Notes: a model not told the origin generated them from the sequence alone. Numbered from the stretch's first letter, positions 25,891 through 40,250 are shown. The stretch is 64,000 nt of DNA from Wuchereria bancrofti (GCA_005281725.1 SSBO01000001.1:9111334-9175333), one strand, 5' to 3'. Translations and numbers: made by a program.

Positions 25891-27888
25891 CTAGGACATT
25901 TATAATATTTCTAACATTTTATTGAACATGATAAGAGTAGAGTTTTGTTAAGATTGTCGATTATTAGTAATATCACAGATGAATTAAATTTAATTAATAT
26001 TTCGCTAATTAATAATTACTACTATCTTTACATACTTTGAGGGAGAAAAAATTTTCAGTGATAATATTAGGTAAGGAAATAAATTTTTTCATGTTTGCTT
26101 TTGAGATATACTTAGAAATATCACAAATATACTACTTTACTGTGTAAGATAAATGAATTGAGGGCATGAATGACAAAAAAAAAAAAGAAAAATTTCAAAC
26201 TTTTAAAAATATGAATTGATTTGAAGCAAATTCGCATCTATGCCTTTTAAAAATAATTAAAATAAAATTGAACAATAATATGTTACCTATCTTCTTTTTT
26301 GCTCCTCAAATGTCGCACTTTTCATCTTTTTTAATATCATTTGAAAATGACACACTTCCTTTTTATATCTTTTTCTCTTTCTCTCTTTCTCCCACTCTCT
26401 CTTTCTCCTACTTTTTTTCTTTCAGTTCGATTTTTCTTTTTTTTTTTGAAAGATGTCATTGAATAATAGAACTTTGACTGATTAATAATACTTAAAAATT
26501 AGGTATGTTTCATTTTCCTTTCTTTTTCTTTCATTTTTCAATTCCTTTTTAATTTATTATAGTAGTAAAGGATTATTTCTTTTGTTTTGTTTCCTATTTT
26601 TTCCCTATAACATACGTTTAAAAAATATTTTACAAAAAAATCATATTATTGTTATTGTTATTATTATCAATATCATTTGCAAGGTAAGATATGATAATAA
26701 TAATATTTTATCAACAAAAAAACAACGGTTCAATTACTTTATCGTAATCAAAAATTAATAAAGAATTAATATTTTCATATATTTCATTAAATTAATTATT
26801 AATCAATTGAACGAATAATCGCTCAAATATTATTTTGAATGATAGCAAATTTCTTTTAAAATTTTAATATATAAAAATATAAAAAAATATAAAAAAAAAA
26901 TTTTCAATTTTTAGATGCAAAATTCTCAGTAATGCATTATCATTTATGAATTCTTTGACAAATTTTTAGATTAAAAAAAAGAAAAAAATTTGCTGTGAGA
27001 TTTATTTATTAACTTATTTATATTTTTTTTATCATTTATAAGCGTAAATTTCTTTCCAAGTTTTTTTCTGGAATATTATCTTCGTCTAATAATAATAGCA
27101 TAAATCTCATATTTTCTAAATCTACGCTTCCCTTTATCCTCCTTCGTCATATATCTTTTGTTCAAAATAAATATATTTTAAAAAAAAGAAAAAAAAAATT
27201 AAAAATGAAATTTATGCTATTATAAGATAATTACTGTGATATTGTTAATAAATATTACTATGATAATATTACAAAGCGAGAAACAAGCAAATGAATGGAA
27301 GAACTTATGTAAAATATAAAACAGCATTTTTGTTTTTTTTCTTAAATTTTATTTTGTAAATTTTGAGAGAGCAAAAGGACGAATTTTCAGGAGAAAAATA
27401 AAATGAATCTAATTTTATGGAGAAGAAAGAAAGAATGAAAGCAAATTATCTTTCTATTAGCTAATTAAAGAAAAACTTTTTTTTTTTTTATTAAGCACAA
27501 GTTCTTTTCTTTTTAATCATTAAGCGTAATCTTCAGATTTTGTTCATAATAAGCTATAACAGACATAAAAAATTAAATTCATTTTATTTTCGTCATGAAA
27601 TATCCATTATTTTCCACCCTCAAAATTTAATTACGAAAAAATTGACATTTCTTAGGGATTTTTTTCTTTTTTTTTATAATTTAAATTATTTAAAACAATC
27701 TAAAATTATGAATTTTTGCGAATTTTTTTTCGCATTTAAACTATTTAAAATTGTGTCATATAGCATCATTCCGGATAGTTAAGCTATTTCAAGAAATCGG
27801 AACGAGAATATTATTTCCTGAATTGAACAATAACAATTACTATTTCACATCCATAGCTGAGAGAAGAAAATTGAAATAAAAGGAGCAT

Positions 27889-27935
27889 CGTTGTGACATT
27901 ACTTGAACAGATCATCCGAAAATGACATCACAACG
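27889..27935. repeat. Imperfect inverted repeat
   Basis: CGTTGTGACATT at 27889-27900 faces AATGACATCACAACG at 27921-27935. The arms pair except for a three-base bulge, around a 20-base loop. The right arm contains TGACATCA, one base from a cAMP-response element. Function unknown. Confidence 0.7.
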
Positions 27936-27975
27936 GATATTTACTTCAAAGAAAAGGAAACAAAGAAATAGGGAA

Positions 27976-28046
27976 CAGAGAGAGAGAGAGGGAGAGAGGA
28001 AGAGAGAGGGAGAAAGGGAGAGAGAGAGAGGGAGAAAGAGGAAGGA
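27976..28046. repeat. GA-rich purine tract
   Basis: About 70 bases of (GA)n with GGGA interruptions. It creates a Ser/Leu-repeat open frame on the minus strand that is an artefact of composition. Confidence 0.9.
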
Positions 28047-28741
28047 ATAATTTAGCAAAGAGTAAGTCGAATAATTGTGAAAGAAAGCAAATGAAAAAAT
28101 TACCCGAAATGAACGAATGGAGAAGGAATAGTTGTAATTGTAGCTAATAAACAAATAATTTGTCGATTTTACATCTGAAACTCATTTATTTCTTTTTTTT
28201 TTCCCGTTTGTTTCTTGGCTTTGCCTTAGCTTTAAACTTAATTTTAGCCTCAGACTTAATCTTGGCCTTGAGCCATAATATCGAATTAATAATTGTAACA
28301 AAGCATTTAACATAATGGCTAAGAAATTATCAAAATAGTAAAACTTTGGATAAGAGAATGAAGCAATCGAGAAAAAAAATGGTACCATTGCTTATCAAAA
28401 TGCAAGTTGAAATTTTAGCACTTGAAAAAATTTAAAAGAATTGTAAAATAGTATTTGAAAGGATGATTAGAAAAAAAAAAGGAAAAATTGTCAGTAAATG
28501 ATAAATGATTGAAGTTATGATAAGTAATTATTGAAGAAGTAATGATGAAAATTTACATGGAAAACAATAATTAATCATCTAATTAAAACGAAAAAAAAGA
28601 AGGAAAGAGTGGATAAGATAATTAAGTCAAAGTATGAATAAAATAAGAGAAAATAATTGCGTAAATTTTAAAAATTAATTTGTATTTTTCTATAATGAAG
28701 AAATATAAAATTACAATTTCCATAACGCTTTTATCACTTTG

Positions 28742-28762
28742 TTTTTTTTTTTTTTTTTTTTT
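28742..28762. repeat. Poly-T run
   Basis: Twenty-one T in a row, one of the longest homopolymers in the window. Confidence 0.9.
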
Positions 28763-31700
28763 AATTTGTAATTTGGAATAGAAAGAAAGTGTGAAAAAAG
28801 AAAAATAAAAACTGCAAACCAGTTATTTACGAAACTAAAATTATGAGATTGCGCTGAAATAATTAGTTAATCGGAAATAACTACGGGAAATATTTTTATC
28901 AATTCGAATTCGATTCACTCTTACTTCTGATTTTTATATCATAAAAAAAAGGCTATGAGATGATTAAAATAAAGTAAAGAAGAAAAGAAAGTCTATGAGA
29001 TTAATAAAGTAAGAATGGAAAAGATAATTATGCAAAAGATAAATTAAGTAAAAAGTGTAGTAAAAAAAGGAGAAAAAGAAAAAATCATTATTATAATTAA
29101 AACTTTTTTCATTAAAAAGATAATTTCAACTAGTATTTTAATTTAATTTAAATTGTTACAAAATGAGGTGGAATTGGACCAATGTTAGTAAATAAAACAT
29201 CTGCGCTACCATTGTCAATTTAGCATAAAATTTGTAAATGAACTGATTTCGTTTAATTGCTTAACAAATAAAAAATAAATGAATTTTTTTTTCAGTTTGA
29301 ACATTATTATTATTAATAGAAGGAAAGAATTATTTATAAACATTGCAATATTAAAATTTGATAATTCGATAAGTGAAATCATTAGCAACGTGAAATTATC
29401 TATGAAAGTGAATAAAAGTAATAAATTCAATAATACTTAATTTAAAGGAACAAATTAAAAATAAAACAACAATAACAATATTCGATGATTCTGTAATTTG
29501 AGTAATTAATAATAACTATTAATTAATAATATAATTCAACAATATACTGTTTATTAATTTACTCATTTTGCTATTATGCAGACAGAAAATTTCAACAAGA
29601 AAAAATTGTTACAGAAGTTTGTTGGGTAGAAGATTTATCCTCAAAATTGCCATAGCAAAAGTTAAAATAAAATTAAATAAAATAAATGTGAGGAATTATC
29701 AGTAATACAATAAGTTTTGTCAATTCTCGAAATTTATGATTAGGTTATTGACTATAAAATAAAAAGAAATTGTAAAAGTAAGGGAAGATATGATCCAAAG
29801 ATTGGAGTGAAAATTTCAGCAGTGAAGTTAAAATTCAAATTATGATTTGGTAAAAATTAATTTGGTTTATGAAATTATGATTTCCGGTGAAAATTAATTA
29901 TTCTAATTAATTACATATAATTTAGAATAATTTTGAACTTAAGCGACCGTAAAGTTCAACAAGTAATTAGCAGTTGGGGAAATCAAAAATAGTAAGTAAA
30001 AGTAGATAAAAATATACTTTGTAATATGAACTGATACTCATTAACTACCTAATATTTTAGTGATATATTAGGTAATTAGCAAAAAGAACAAATTGATTTT
30101 TAGGCTTAAAATACTTAATTTCTCAAAAAAAAAAAAAAAAAGAATTGAGGATTAAGAACTAAAATTAAAATTCATAAGAATACTTAAATTACGGCGAAAA
30201 AAAAGAATGAAAAAATCATTAATTAGTAATTCGTCCCCCATAATAAATGCAGTATTGATACCAACCATTGATAATGCAGAAATTTCAACAATTTAAAATT
30301 TTGAAAATTTTATTCTTTCTTTAAATATTGATTTATTCCATGTCATTTAAAATGTTGCATTTTCGGCGGAATGAAATGCCATTTCATGTTAATAAAAAAA
30401 TGCAAACCTTTCTTATTTACTAATAAAATTTTATGATCATTAATCAACATTTTACGATGAAATGTATCGACCCGATCTGTTTGTTTTTTTTTTTCTTGTT
30501 TACCACATCTATAAAAGTTTACAACCACTAATCATTTATTTGTCAACAATTTTCGTGATTATTTATTTATTTTTTGACACATTTAGATATGCCAAAAATT
30601 ATCCTGAATAAAAATTATCGGAAATAACTAATTAGATAAGTAGACAAACGGAAAATAACTAAAATCGGAAATAACTAAATCAGGTTAGCTAGCATGATGA
30701 CACTGATATTTATTAACTGATAAACTTATATATGATTAATTATTTCAAAGTAAAATAAAAAATAAAATTTGAAATGATAAGACAAATCTTTCTAATTTTA
30801 TTTGAAAAATGAAATAACTATAATATAGTTATGGAATAAGTGAGAAAGTTACTATCTAATCATTTTTCTTTCTGATAATTGTTGAAAATAAACTTTATAA
30901 GCTTAATTTATTCTTCAACTTTCAAATTTTGAAAAAGATGAAGCAAGCAAATAAATCAATCCGAATGACTAAATCTTTCTTATAATTACTAATTAATCTA
31001 TTTATTTCATTTCCTTATACAGAAATAATCTTCTTTTACTTCTCAATTCAAATTATTTTTGTAATTTTCACTTATTTTACACAACAAAATTAATGATTAT
31101 TTGGTAACTTTTAACTTATGTTACAGTTTTAACTTTGCAAAATTTAAAAAGTAAATTAGGAAAAAAGAAATAAAGCACAGATTTTCAAAATTAAAATGAA
31201 TTTGTTGCTTTAATCTTTATGGCAATTAAATCATCTAGCAAAAATCAAAATTAATTACCTAAGCTGTTTACATCTAACTACAAAAAAAAAAAATCAAATT
31301 AATTGATAAAGTTTAATTTTACAAAGAAAGCATAAAATATTTCTTTGCAACATTATTAAGACATTTTCATAGAATCGAATAATCGGTCAGATAATCTTTC
31401 AAAGTTAATAAATTTAAAATTATTACTTGATTACGTGATAATATTTTTTTTATTGATTAATACATAAAAATAAAACAAAAAAATGAATGAGAAAAATTTG
31501 TTCAATTTATTAGCATATAAATGCATAAATTTTTTTAAAAATTTTTTAACTGAAGCCAAATGATTTTTTGGTACAAAGCCAGAAATGCTATGGCCCATCA
31601 ATATTTTTTATATTAGAAATTTTATTTGAAAAATGAATGCAATAAAACTATAATTTTTCATTTTTTTCATATCCAATCAATTTTACATTAAAATTCATAC

Positions 31701-34316
31701 AAAAGTTGGATCTTTCCTTTTTTTGATATTTTAAGCCAATTTTCATCTTATTAATTTGCAAAATTGTAAATAATAAAAATAATGGAAATATGTGAATGAT
31801 ATAAAGTTAAGATAATATAAAACAATATATTATAAATTGTCTGAAAAATTTAATATTGACAAAAGGAAAAGTAAGATTAGAAGATTCCTTGTTTAATTAT
31901 AAATTAATGAATGTGAAAATTTTAATTAAAGAAGTAAAATTGATTTTTTGGAAAAGAAAAAAAAGCATTCATTAAAGATGCTTTATTGTTTTTTTCTCCG
32001 TTTTTTCTTCATCTTTCTTGAATTATTTTTTCATTCGTTATAAGCTATTTCTGTCAATAAAGAAATGAATAAACAAATTTTCTTTTTTTTTTTTAATCTG
32101 AAGTAATATTGAATAATACGTTTAAAATATTAGAACATTTATTTAGATTTTGAAAGCATTTCGCTAAGCTAAGTCAAGTAAAGTAATAATTTAAGTCTTT
32201 TAGTTGTGTTCCATCAAATTGTCAATGCTCAAAATAAAATGAAAAAAAATTTTTTTATCACATTTTTTAACGAATTTAAAAGTATATTTCACACACTTTT
32301 AAATTATAAAACGGTTTACAGTCATTATAAAATATTTTTTTCCAAAAAAGATAAGAAAAAAGTAGAAAAATAAAATAAAAATTATCAATTTTAAAGTGGT
32401 TTTTTGAAAAAAAGACATACCAATTAATTAATTAGAAGAAAGTGGGAATATTTTCATGTCGAAGTACTAAAGAGAAATATGTGCGAGAAGTGAAAAAGTG
32501 TAAATAAAATGAAATTGCAGCAAAATTTACTTTTTACTTTAATAATAAACAGCAGCTGCTACTAAAGTACAATTAAAACCAATAAAAATAAACTTCAAAA
32601 AAAAAAGAAAAAGAAAAAAATTCAAGGTATACTGATTGTATTAATATATTTACATATAGATATATGTCTATGCAAGCATGTAAAATATATCAATAACCAA
32701 TAATCAATAATTGATAATCAATTATTAACTTTTTTACAATAATGGATTTAAAAAAAAAGAGAGAGGAAGAGAGGTAGAAGAAATTTGGAAAATACCATAT
32801 TAAATATAATCATTCATTCATCAGTACCAGTTTCTATGTGTGCAAAAAGTAAACAACAGATGGAATAATAGGATGAAAAGAAAAAAATTTTTGAAAAGTG
32901 AATAATTTCTCCAAACCTTCTGCCCTATCATCATCACTCATCATTTTTCGAGCTATTTGTCACCACTGTTGTCAACTACATAGGCATTTTATGTATTTCC
33001 TTTTTATGTTACCATCAATTTCTCAATCTATTAATCAATAATAAGCATTTTTTTTTAAGAAAAAGAAATGAGATTTATTTATTATTTAAATAATTATTCA
33101 TAATGAATGAATATTGCCTGTAATGATGATAACAAGATTGTTTGATTATAATTAACATTGATTATAATAACAATCACATAGATCATATTAATAATAATTT
33201 TTATCATTAATAATTGTTATCAATAAATGCTACTATTGTTTGATAATATCCTTTATCATTTATCATGATAACGATTTTACTAGATCTCAAATGATATTAA
33301 TACTTCTTTTTACAATAAAATTAACAGCACTAGTACAAAAACATCATCATAAACTCATGCAAAATCAAATTATAAACAAAGAAATCAAATCATAAACATA
33401 AAATATAAAAGCATTATGAATAGTCTAAAGATATTAATTAACATTAATAAAAATTAATACAAAAGTAATAATTACTAATTAAATTATTGAAAAATTTGAA
33501 ATCATTCATATCAGATGTTAAATTTATCTTTGCTGCTAATGAATTACAATTAGTAAATGGTATATAATGAAATGCTTAAACAATAAGCTATGCATATAAC
33601 AAGTTTAACTCTGTTTTGAACTGCATGTAAGTAAATAATCACTGATAAAATAAGGTAAACTTACTTTGTGCAACCATCAAATAACTTTCTAATTGACAAG
33701 TGACATATAATGTATAATGCTTGAACAATAAGCTGTGCTGTTATCTGTCAACAATGAAATTATTGCTTGTAAACAATTATTTTACTTAAATTTAAATTAT
33801 AGTTATAAATAATTACAACAAATTGCTTGAGCTATTCCATAAATATATAACATATTCGTAGGTAAAATTTAGACAATTTCCTGCTATTTTTCATATAAAT
33901 TAATAAATTATTCAGAAAAACAAAGTAAAAAGTAAATTAAAATTTAATTTGAAATTAAGCACAATTACTATTTCATTCTGCTCAAATAGTAATTATTTTT
34001 AAAAAAAAAAACGGAAGAAATTGCAAAATGGAAGAAATTGGATGGAAAAGTAATTTTTATTTATCTTTCTAAAATAAAATTAAAAAGAAAAAAAAGGTAT
34101 GATCGAAATTTAAAATTTGCTCACTCACTAATTCCTTTCTACTTTTTTTCTTCGCTTATTTCATTTCTTTCTTTTGATCTCTTTTTTATTTCCATAAATT
34201 TGCCAGTCGAACATAAAATTTTCCATCTAACAAATGCAAGTTTCCGTCGAAAAAAAGACTTTGTTATTTTCATCATCAAATTTATTCCATAAATTATCAC
34301 AGTGACCATTTGTGCA

Positions 34317-34376
34317 TGGTCATCTGGTCATTGTCAAAGTTAACGGTGGTCATCTGGTCACTATCAAAGTAAACGA
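34317..34376. repeat. 30-bp tandem duplication
   Basis: Two adjacent 30-base units, each starting TGGTCATCTGGTCA, differing at a few positions. GGTCA occurs twice in each unit. Confidence 0.85.
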
Positions 34377-37300
34377 TATTTTGCAGAAACTATTCAATTG
34401 CATATTATTGAATTAATTTTTTTTCATGGCAAATTCATTGCAAAGTGTTTATATTTAGTGGAATGAAAGAATAAAATAAAAAAGTTTCAAAAAAAAACAA
34501 AACAAAGATCAAAATAGATGGAAGAAAAAGGTAAAAAGAATACAAAAGGTAAATTATTTGAATTTTTATTAATATCGACGAGAAATAAAAGAAAATAACA
34601 AAAAATTTATTTACAATAAAGAGAAATGATTGAGTATTTTAACACTGACAATGTTTTCAATCATTTTGGTTCAATTTTATCAATTTTTCCTTCACTTTTC
34701 TTCTTCATTTTTTTTCTTTCTCGTTATAATTAATTAATGAACACTGAAATGAAATGAAATATTACGCAGTCTATTCAAAAAAAAAATTTAATTTTCGTCA
34801 TCTGAAACTGCGGTGACATTCATAAATGCTTGCGTATATGTTCAAAAAAATCATTTTTTTTTCTTCAAGTTATATAACTTTTTAATTTTTTCATTCGAAT
34901 TAAATTTTTTTTCGTTTCTTAATTGATAATTGCGCCAATAAATTCTATTACTGCAATATGACAATTGTTATAAACAGTTCTGCTATGATAAATTTACAAA
35001 ATGTAGAAATTACTTTTATCAATTACAGTCAAATATTTGTCAGTGTTAATACAGACGAAGCATTCTGAGCTGATAATGATAATTGATAATATCAGTGAAG
35101 CTAATATCAGTAAATAATAGAGTAGAGGAAAATATTTTTAGCATTATTAACCGATACTACAATCATTCTTGCTGATAGCATTTTATTCATTTTCGCGTTA
35201 TCATTTACAATTCGATCAAAGATTTCTTCTGCGCAATTTCACTAATTGACTAATTTAATTGGCTTAAAATTATTGGAAAAAAAAAATAAATTCTCGACAC
35301 TTCTTCCGAGAATTTATTGCATAAGAATGAAATTTTTATGATATTTTGACAACTATAAAATAAGTAAACAAAACTTTATTACTTCATCTAACTATTCATT
35401 ATTGTATTCTTTGAAAAAAAGAACTCATTAAAAACAAAGGAAATAAAGTCAAAAAAAAATAAAGTAAATAATTTTTAAAGGAAAAAGTTATGAATTCTTT
35501 TGGTTGCACAAAAAAAAAGTATTATTGATTACTATGAAATTTGATCATTAACAAAGTAATAAATTCTTTTGCAAATAATAAAAAAGTTCCATCTAATTAT
35601 AGCAAATAAATAAATAAGAAAGGGAAATGATATATCAAATTAATTCGTAATAATTCATTAGCATCAATCCTTTTTATTTCTTTTTTTCTAGCGCAGATAA
35701 GTTTGTTTGTTGATGTGTAATATGCAAAACATTCTGAGTCATCGAAAGGAAATAGATAAATAAAATCGGAAAAAAAATTTTTTTTTAAAAATTTTCGAAT
35801 TTAGAAAAAAGGTGAAATCAAAAACATATGAAATAGTAATTAAAATTTGAAAAAAAATAGCATTAAAAAATTTTGCAATAGCTATTAACTGAAAAGAAAG
35901 AAGAAAAAAGCTTATTGAAACTAACAAAATATGCATTTCAATGTATTTTATTCGCAAATAATGAATTTTTTTTTTTTAATTTAACAAGTTTCAACATTTT
36001 TGTTTTTTTTTTTTACATTTGGAAGTGAAAGTAGGAAATTAGTTTGAAATATGAAAATAAAATTAAAATAAAAAAAGGAAGAAAGAAATTTGCATGGAGG
36101 ACGAATCAATGAAAATTAGTTATCAAAAGTGAACGTTACAAAATTGTATAAAAATTTATATTACAAGCTTTGTTCGTTTTTGCAAAATAAAAATTCAAAG
36201 ATTTATTATTTTAGTAATCATATTATTTCTAAAACTTGAATTAAATTAAAATATAAATATTAGATGGGATAAATACATATATATATGCAACTTTATACTC
36301 TTAATTAGCATAAATAAGACTTGGTTAATGTCAACAAAATTAAATAATATAAATGTAGGAAATAAAAAATAGAATCAGATCTTTCTTTATTTATTTTAAA
36401 GGTAATATTTTTCTGAATTTAGCTAAAATAAGCATGAAAAATAAACTTTTTTTTTTTGAAATATCTGAAAACAAATCATTGTATTAGTACGAATAATATA
36501 TGATTACAACTATATTATGAATTTTTATTAATCAATATTATTGATAGAAATTTCTGATTGTAGCTAATATTTCAAAATGATAAACCAATTTTGATTATTT
36601 GAAAATCGTTGGAGAATGAATTTATAAATCTATAAGAAAGGAAATATATTATACTTTTCTCAAATAAGTAATTATCAAATTCGCTTTTGCTAAGCACTTT
36701 ATCATATCATCGAATGCTATAGTAACTTTCAGCAAAGAAAAAAAAATATCTTACGAAAAATGTAATAAACAAAATAATTTCACTTCTTCAAACAATAAAT
36801 CATTTTAAAATTTCGTCAAGAAATAACCGAAAATCAATAATTCATTTTCAAACACTTAATTACAAGATAATCATATTACATAGTTTTAAGAAAATTGTTG
36901 CTATGTAACGATTTTGAGTTAAAATTTTAATTTCAATTTTTAAATCCTTATATTTTGCAATTTTTTTTGAGTTCCATTATCCAATAAATTTTTTAAATAA
37001 GTTTTTTGAACTTATTGTAACAGAATACAAATGGACACGAATATGAATTAGGCGAGAAATAAGAATACAAGCGATATCAATGATTACTTACTTAATAGAT
37101 CGCAGATCAATGATCAAAGATAAAGAATTAATTTGATGAAATAAAAGTAAAATTGATTTTTTCTATATTTATATGATGCAATTATGACATATAGTAATGA
37201 AAGCGATTAATAATGATAGCGTGGGGAGATATAGCATATAGTGATTACTTAATAGTGATAATGATAATGATAGCGATAATGATGAGAAAGAAGCACGCGT

Positions 37301-37481
37301 TATTTGCATTTATGCACATTATTATTCACTCTTACATGAGATAAACAACATTAGCTAGTTTAACTATTAATTTTAGCTTAATTAACACTTAACAAATATC
37401 AGTGTTGTAATATTAAAAATAATATTGAAAAATCTATTATTAAAAATTTCAATTTTTATGATATTAAAAATTTGAACAATT

Positions 37482-37794
37482 TAAACTTAAATGAAACATA
37501 TTAATAAATTAACGCAACCTAAATTATTGGTACTTTATACTTAAATAAAATATTTCTCGCTTCCAGCTTAAAAAAGAAAAAACAAAAATTCAACTTCAAA
37601 TTTACACAATTCTTGCCTAAATCACTATGCAAAACCANTAAACTTAAATGAAACATATTAATAAATTAACGCAACCTAAATTATTGGTACTTTATACTTA
37701 AATAAAATATTTCTCGCTTCCAGCTTAAAAAAGAAAAAACAAAAATTCAACTTCAAATTTACACAATTCTTGCCTAAATCACTATGCAAAACCA
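37482..37794. repeat. Perfect 156-bp direct duplication around a single N (probable assembly join)
   Basis: Bases 37482-37637 and 37639-37794 are identical as far as I can read; between them is one N at 37638, the only ambiguous base in the window. This is the pattern left when two overlapping contig ends are placed side by side without collapsing the overlap. A true tandem duplication is possible but less likely. Confidence 0.9.
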
Positions 37795-39009
37795 CTAACA
37801 GTACGTTGATAAAAATAATAAAAGAAAAAAAAAATTCAATTTTTGAGTTTTTTTTTTAATTTTTCACTAAAAAATTATTAAAACATTCGTTACTAGTAGC
37901 AAATTTAAGAACGAAAAAACTTAACAAAGTTAAAAATAAATTGATAAAATTTGATTGAAATAACTAAACATATAATTCTAGCCGGTCGCATGCACACATA
38001 TATATAAATGTAAATAAATAACATTTTTCTTCTGCATAAGGTATCACTTAGCTAAATGGTTGACATCTTTGTGACACTCAATTATACTTATACTAACTAA
38101 TAGTGTTAGATATTAGTATTATTCAATGGCATTAGCGTGACATCAAAATAAACGATTAACAACTATATTTGCAAGCATTTTGCAATTTACATATTTTCCA
38201 ATGAGTTATGTAAAATTTTATTATTTAATTTTTATTTTGTTTTTTCTTCGTATGATTTTTTTGAGACGAAATAATCATTTCTTTCATTTTGCTTCATTTC
38301 ATTTCATCCTTCTTCTTTTTTTTCTATTTTATTATTCTTTTTTGAAAGAATAGAATTGAAAAAAAAAAAAAAATTATTATTTCTAGTGGTATCAGTCATT
38401 CCACGTGATATTTGCATTTTTGCAAAAATTTAATATGAACAGATAAAATAATTTGAGTAATTGAAATATTCAATTAGTTATAAACAATTAATTTTCTAAA
38501 ATATTCTTATATGGTCGCTTAATTGGAAAATGATTTCCGTTTTGATTAAAAATGTCATTTTTTTTTTCGTTTTTTTGCTCCAATTATCAAATTATGTTTT
38601 TAAAAAGAAGAATATTTTTTTTTTGTAAATAAAGGTGGATCAAAAATTACAAGTAATAATATATAAAATAATTACAACTTCTATAAGTTTTGATTTGTAG
38701 ATGAAGCAAAAATTATTTTTTTCATGAAAAAGCAATCAAATTTAATTGTAATTCAATGAAATTGTAATAGCATAATTTAGCAATAAATATTAACTCGTAA
38801 TGCTACTTTTAATTTTATTAAATTATAATTCTATTTATTAATCAAATTTAAATAAATAATTGAGTGAATCACTGGTAGCAATAAATTGAGAAGAATTGGG
38901 GAGAATTTATTCACTGAAATAATTCAGCAAAATTTCTATTCGAAAGGAAGCAAAAAAACCAAAATACTTAGTCAAATCGTTTCTAAAAATAGAAATTTGT
39001 GCATGTCTG

Positions 39010-39069
39010 TATGTTGTATGTGTATGTGTGTGTGTGTGTGTGTTTGTGGTGTGTGTCTGTGTGTGTTTG
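39010..39069. repeat. TG-rich microsatellite
   Basis: About 60 bases of interrupted (TG)n on the plus strand. Confidence 0.9.
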
Positions 39070-39683
39070 TTTTCTTAACCTCTTTAAAAATTTATTTTAA
39101 TGGCTCCTACCTACTATATGAATCAATTTGGTTGTTTATCAATAATAAATGTTGAAATCAATTTTTCAAATGCGCTTAATATCAATTTAAATTAGCTCAT
39201 TCAATAATATCAATAATTGGAGGAAGAAGCAAAAGAGAGAGAATGAAAGAAAAAAATGGTAATTAGAAAAGAAGAATAATATTAAATTTCAATTCTTTTT
39301 TTTAAACCAGTATTTCCTTTTTTTTTTAATCCTATAACTATTAATTATTATATTTTCAAATAAGTTAAAAAATACTACCATTACAAAAAGTGTGTAAAAT
39401 GATAAAATAAAGTTTGGTTAGATGGAATTTTTAACGAAGCAGAAATAATTACGCTTTATGTGTAAAAGTATTCGAAAAATAAGTGCTTTTTAGATGGAAA
39501 TACTCTTGAGATTGTCTATGCATTGAATAAAAAATAATTCTTGAAATGTTAAATAGCAATCTAAGCAATGGATCAAAATTTTCGATCTAAATCACAAGCA
39601 AATCAATTTGTGAAAAAAAAAAAATTTGCATGATTGATGCTAATGAGGTGTACAGTACAGATTAGCAATTCCATAAAGGTCAA

Positions 39684-39707
39684 GGTAATGCGATCGATCG
39701 CAATACC
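39684..39707. repeat. 24-bp near-perfect palindrome
   Basis: The centre GCGATCGATCGC is a perfect 12-base palindrome, extended to GGTAAT...AATACC with one mismatched pair. It sits in a roughly 110-base stretch that is clearly less AT-rich than its surroundings. The same stretch is open on the plus strand for about 55 codons after a TTAG acceptor-like site (starting QFHKGQGNAIDRN), and also open on the minus strand, so coding is doubtful. Confidence 0.75.
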
Positions 39708-40250
39708 AGCGGCAGATATCAAACGTATGAAAAGGAATCTTATACCAAAAGATATGACATTGAAAGTATAACGAGCTTAAATTTGAAATTTGAAAGAAAA
39801 AATCACTTATGAGATTATTGATTGACTAATCTGTCTGTGATTAATATTAGGATAAAAAAGAAAAGATAAAAACCATAACAGAAATATATTTGATTTATTC
39901 AGCAAGAAATTTCAAAAATTCTAAATTATTCTGCAAGAAAAAACAAATTACTTATATTTGTGATGAAATTTGGCGCAAAAAAAAAATTCTTTTTTGGCAC
40001 GAAAACCTAAAATTTGATCGATATGAATGTTGAGAAAGATGAAAAAAAGATACTATAAATAACGATTTTCATATTCGTCGCAACTCTTTCGCAAAGCAAT
40101 AAAAAGCTAACATTCGCGTAGAGTTATGTAAAAGTGGCTTAAAAAAATTAGTATGAATTAAATTGATTTTCAAATTTTACAAAACAAATTGCAACATGTC
40201 GGCATTTTCTATTCTTTCAATCATTTCGCTGATCACAATTTTTCATTACT

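Larger units (their letters stand above)
25891..37481. other. Gene desert, simple-sequence rich
   Basis: About 11.6 kb with no recognisable coding exon, RNA gene or mobile element. It holds homopolymer A/T runs, a pyrimidine-rich tract near 26371-26460, a purine (GA) tract at 27976-28046, an imperfect inverted repeat at 27889-27935, a Lys/Ala-rich minus-strand open frame near 28190-28330, a poly-T run at 28742-28762, and a two-copy 30-bp repeat at 34317-34376. It could be intronic or regulatory sequence of a gene not visible here. Confidence 0.5.

Noticed and set aside
25425..25905. Long open frames of 8-residue repeats on both strands, and the array looking like a CRISPR locus
   Set aside because: The frames are open only because the 24-bp unit is a multiple of three. 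There are no unique spacers between direct repeats and the genome is eukaryotic, so it is a minisatellite.
27912..28154. Minus-strand frame with a Ser-Leu repeat, and similar frames at 41193-41474
   Set aside because: Both are translations of GA-rich purine tracts with no splice or family support.
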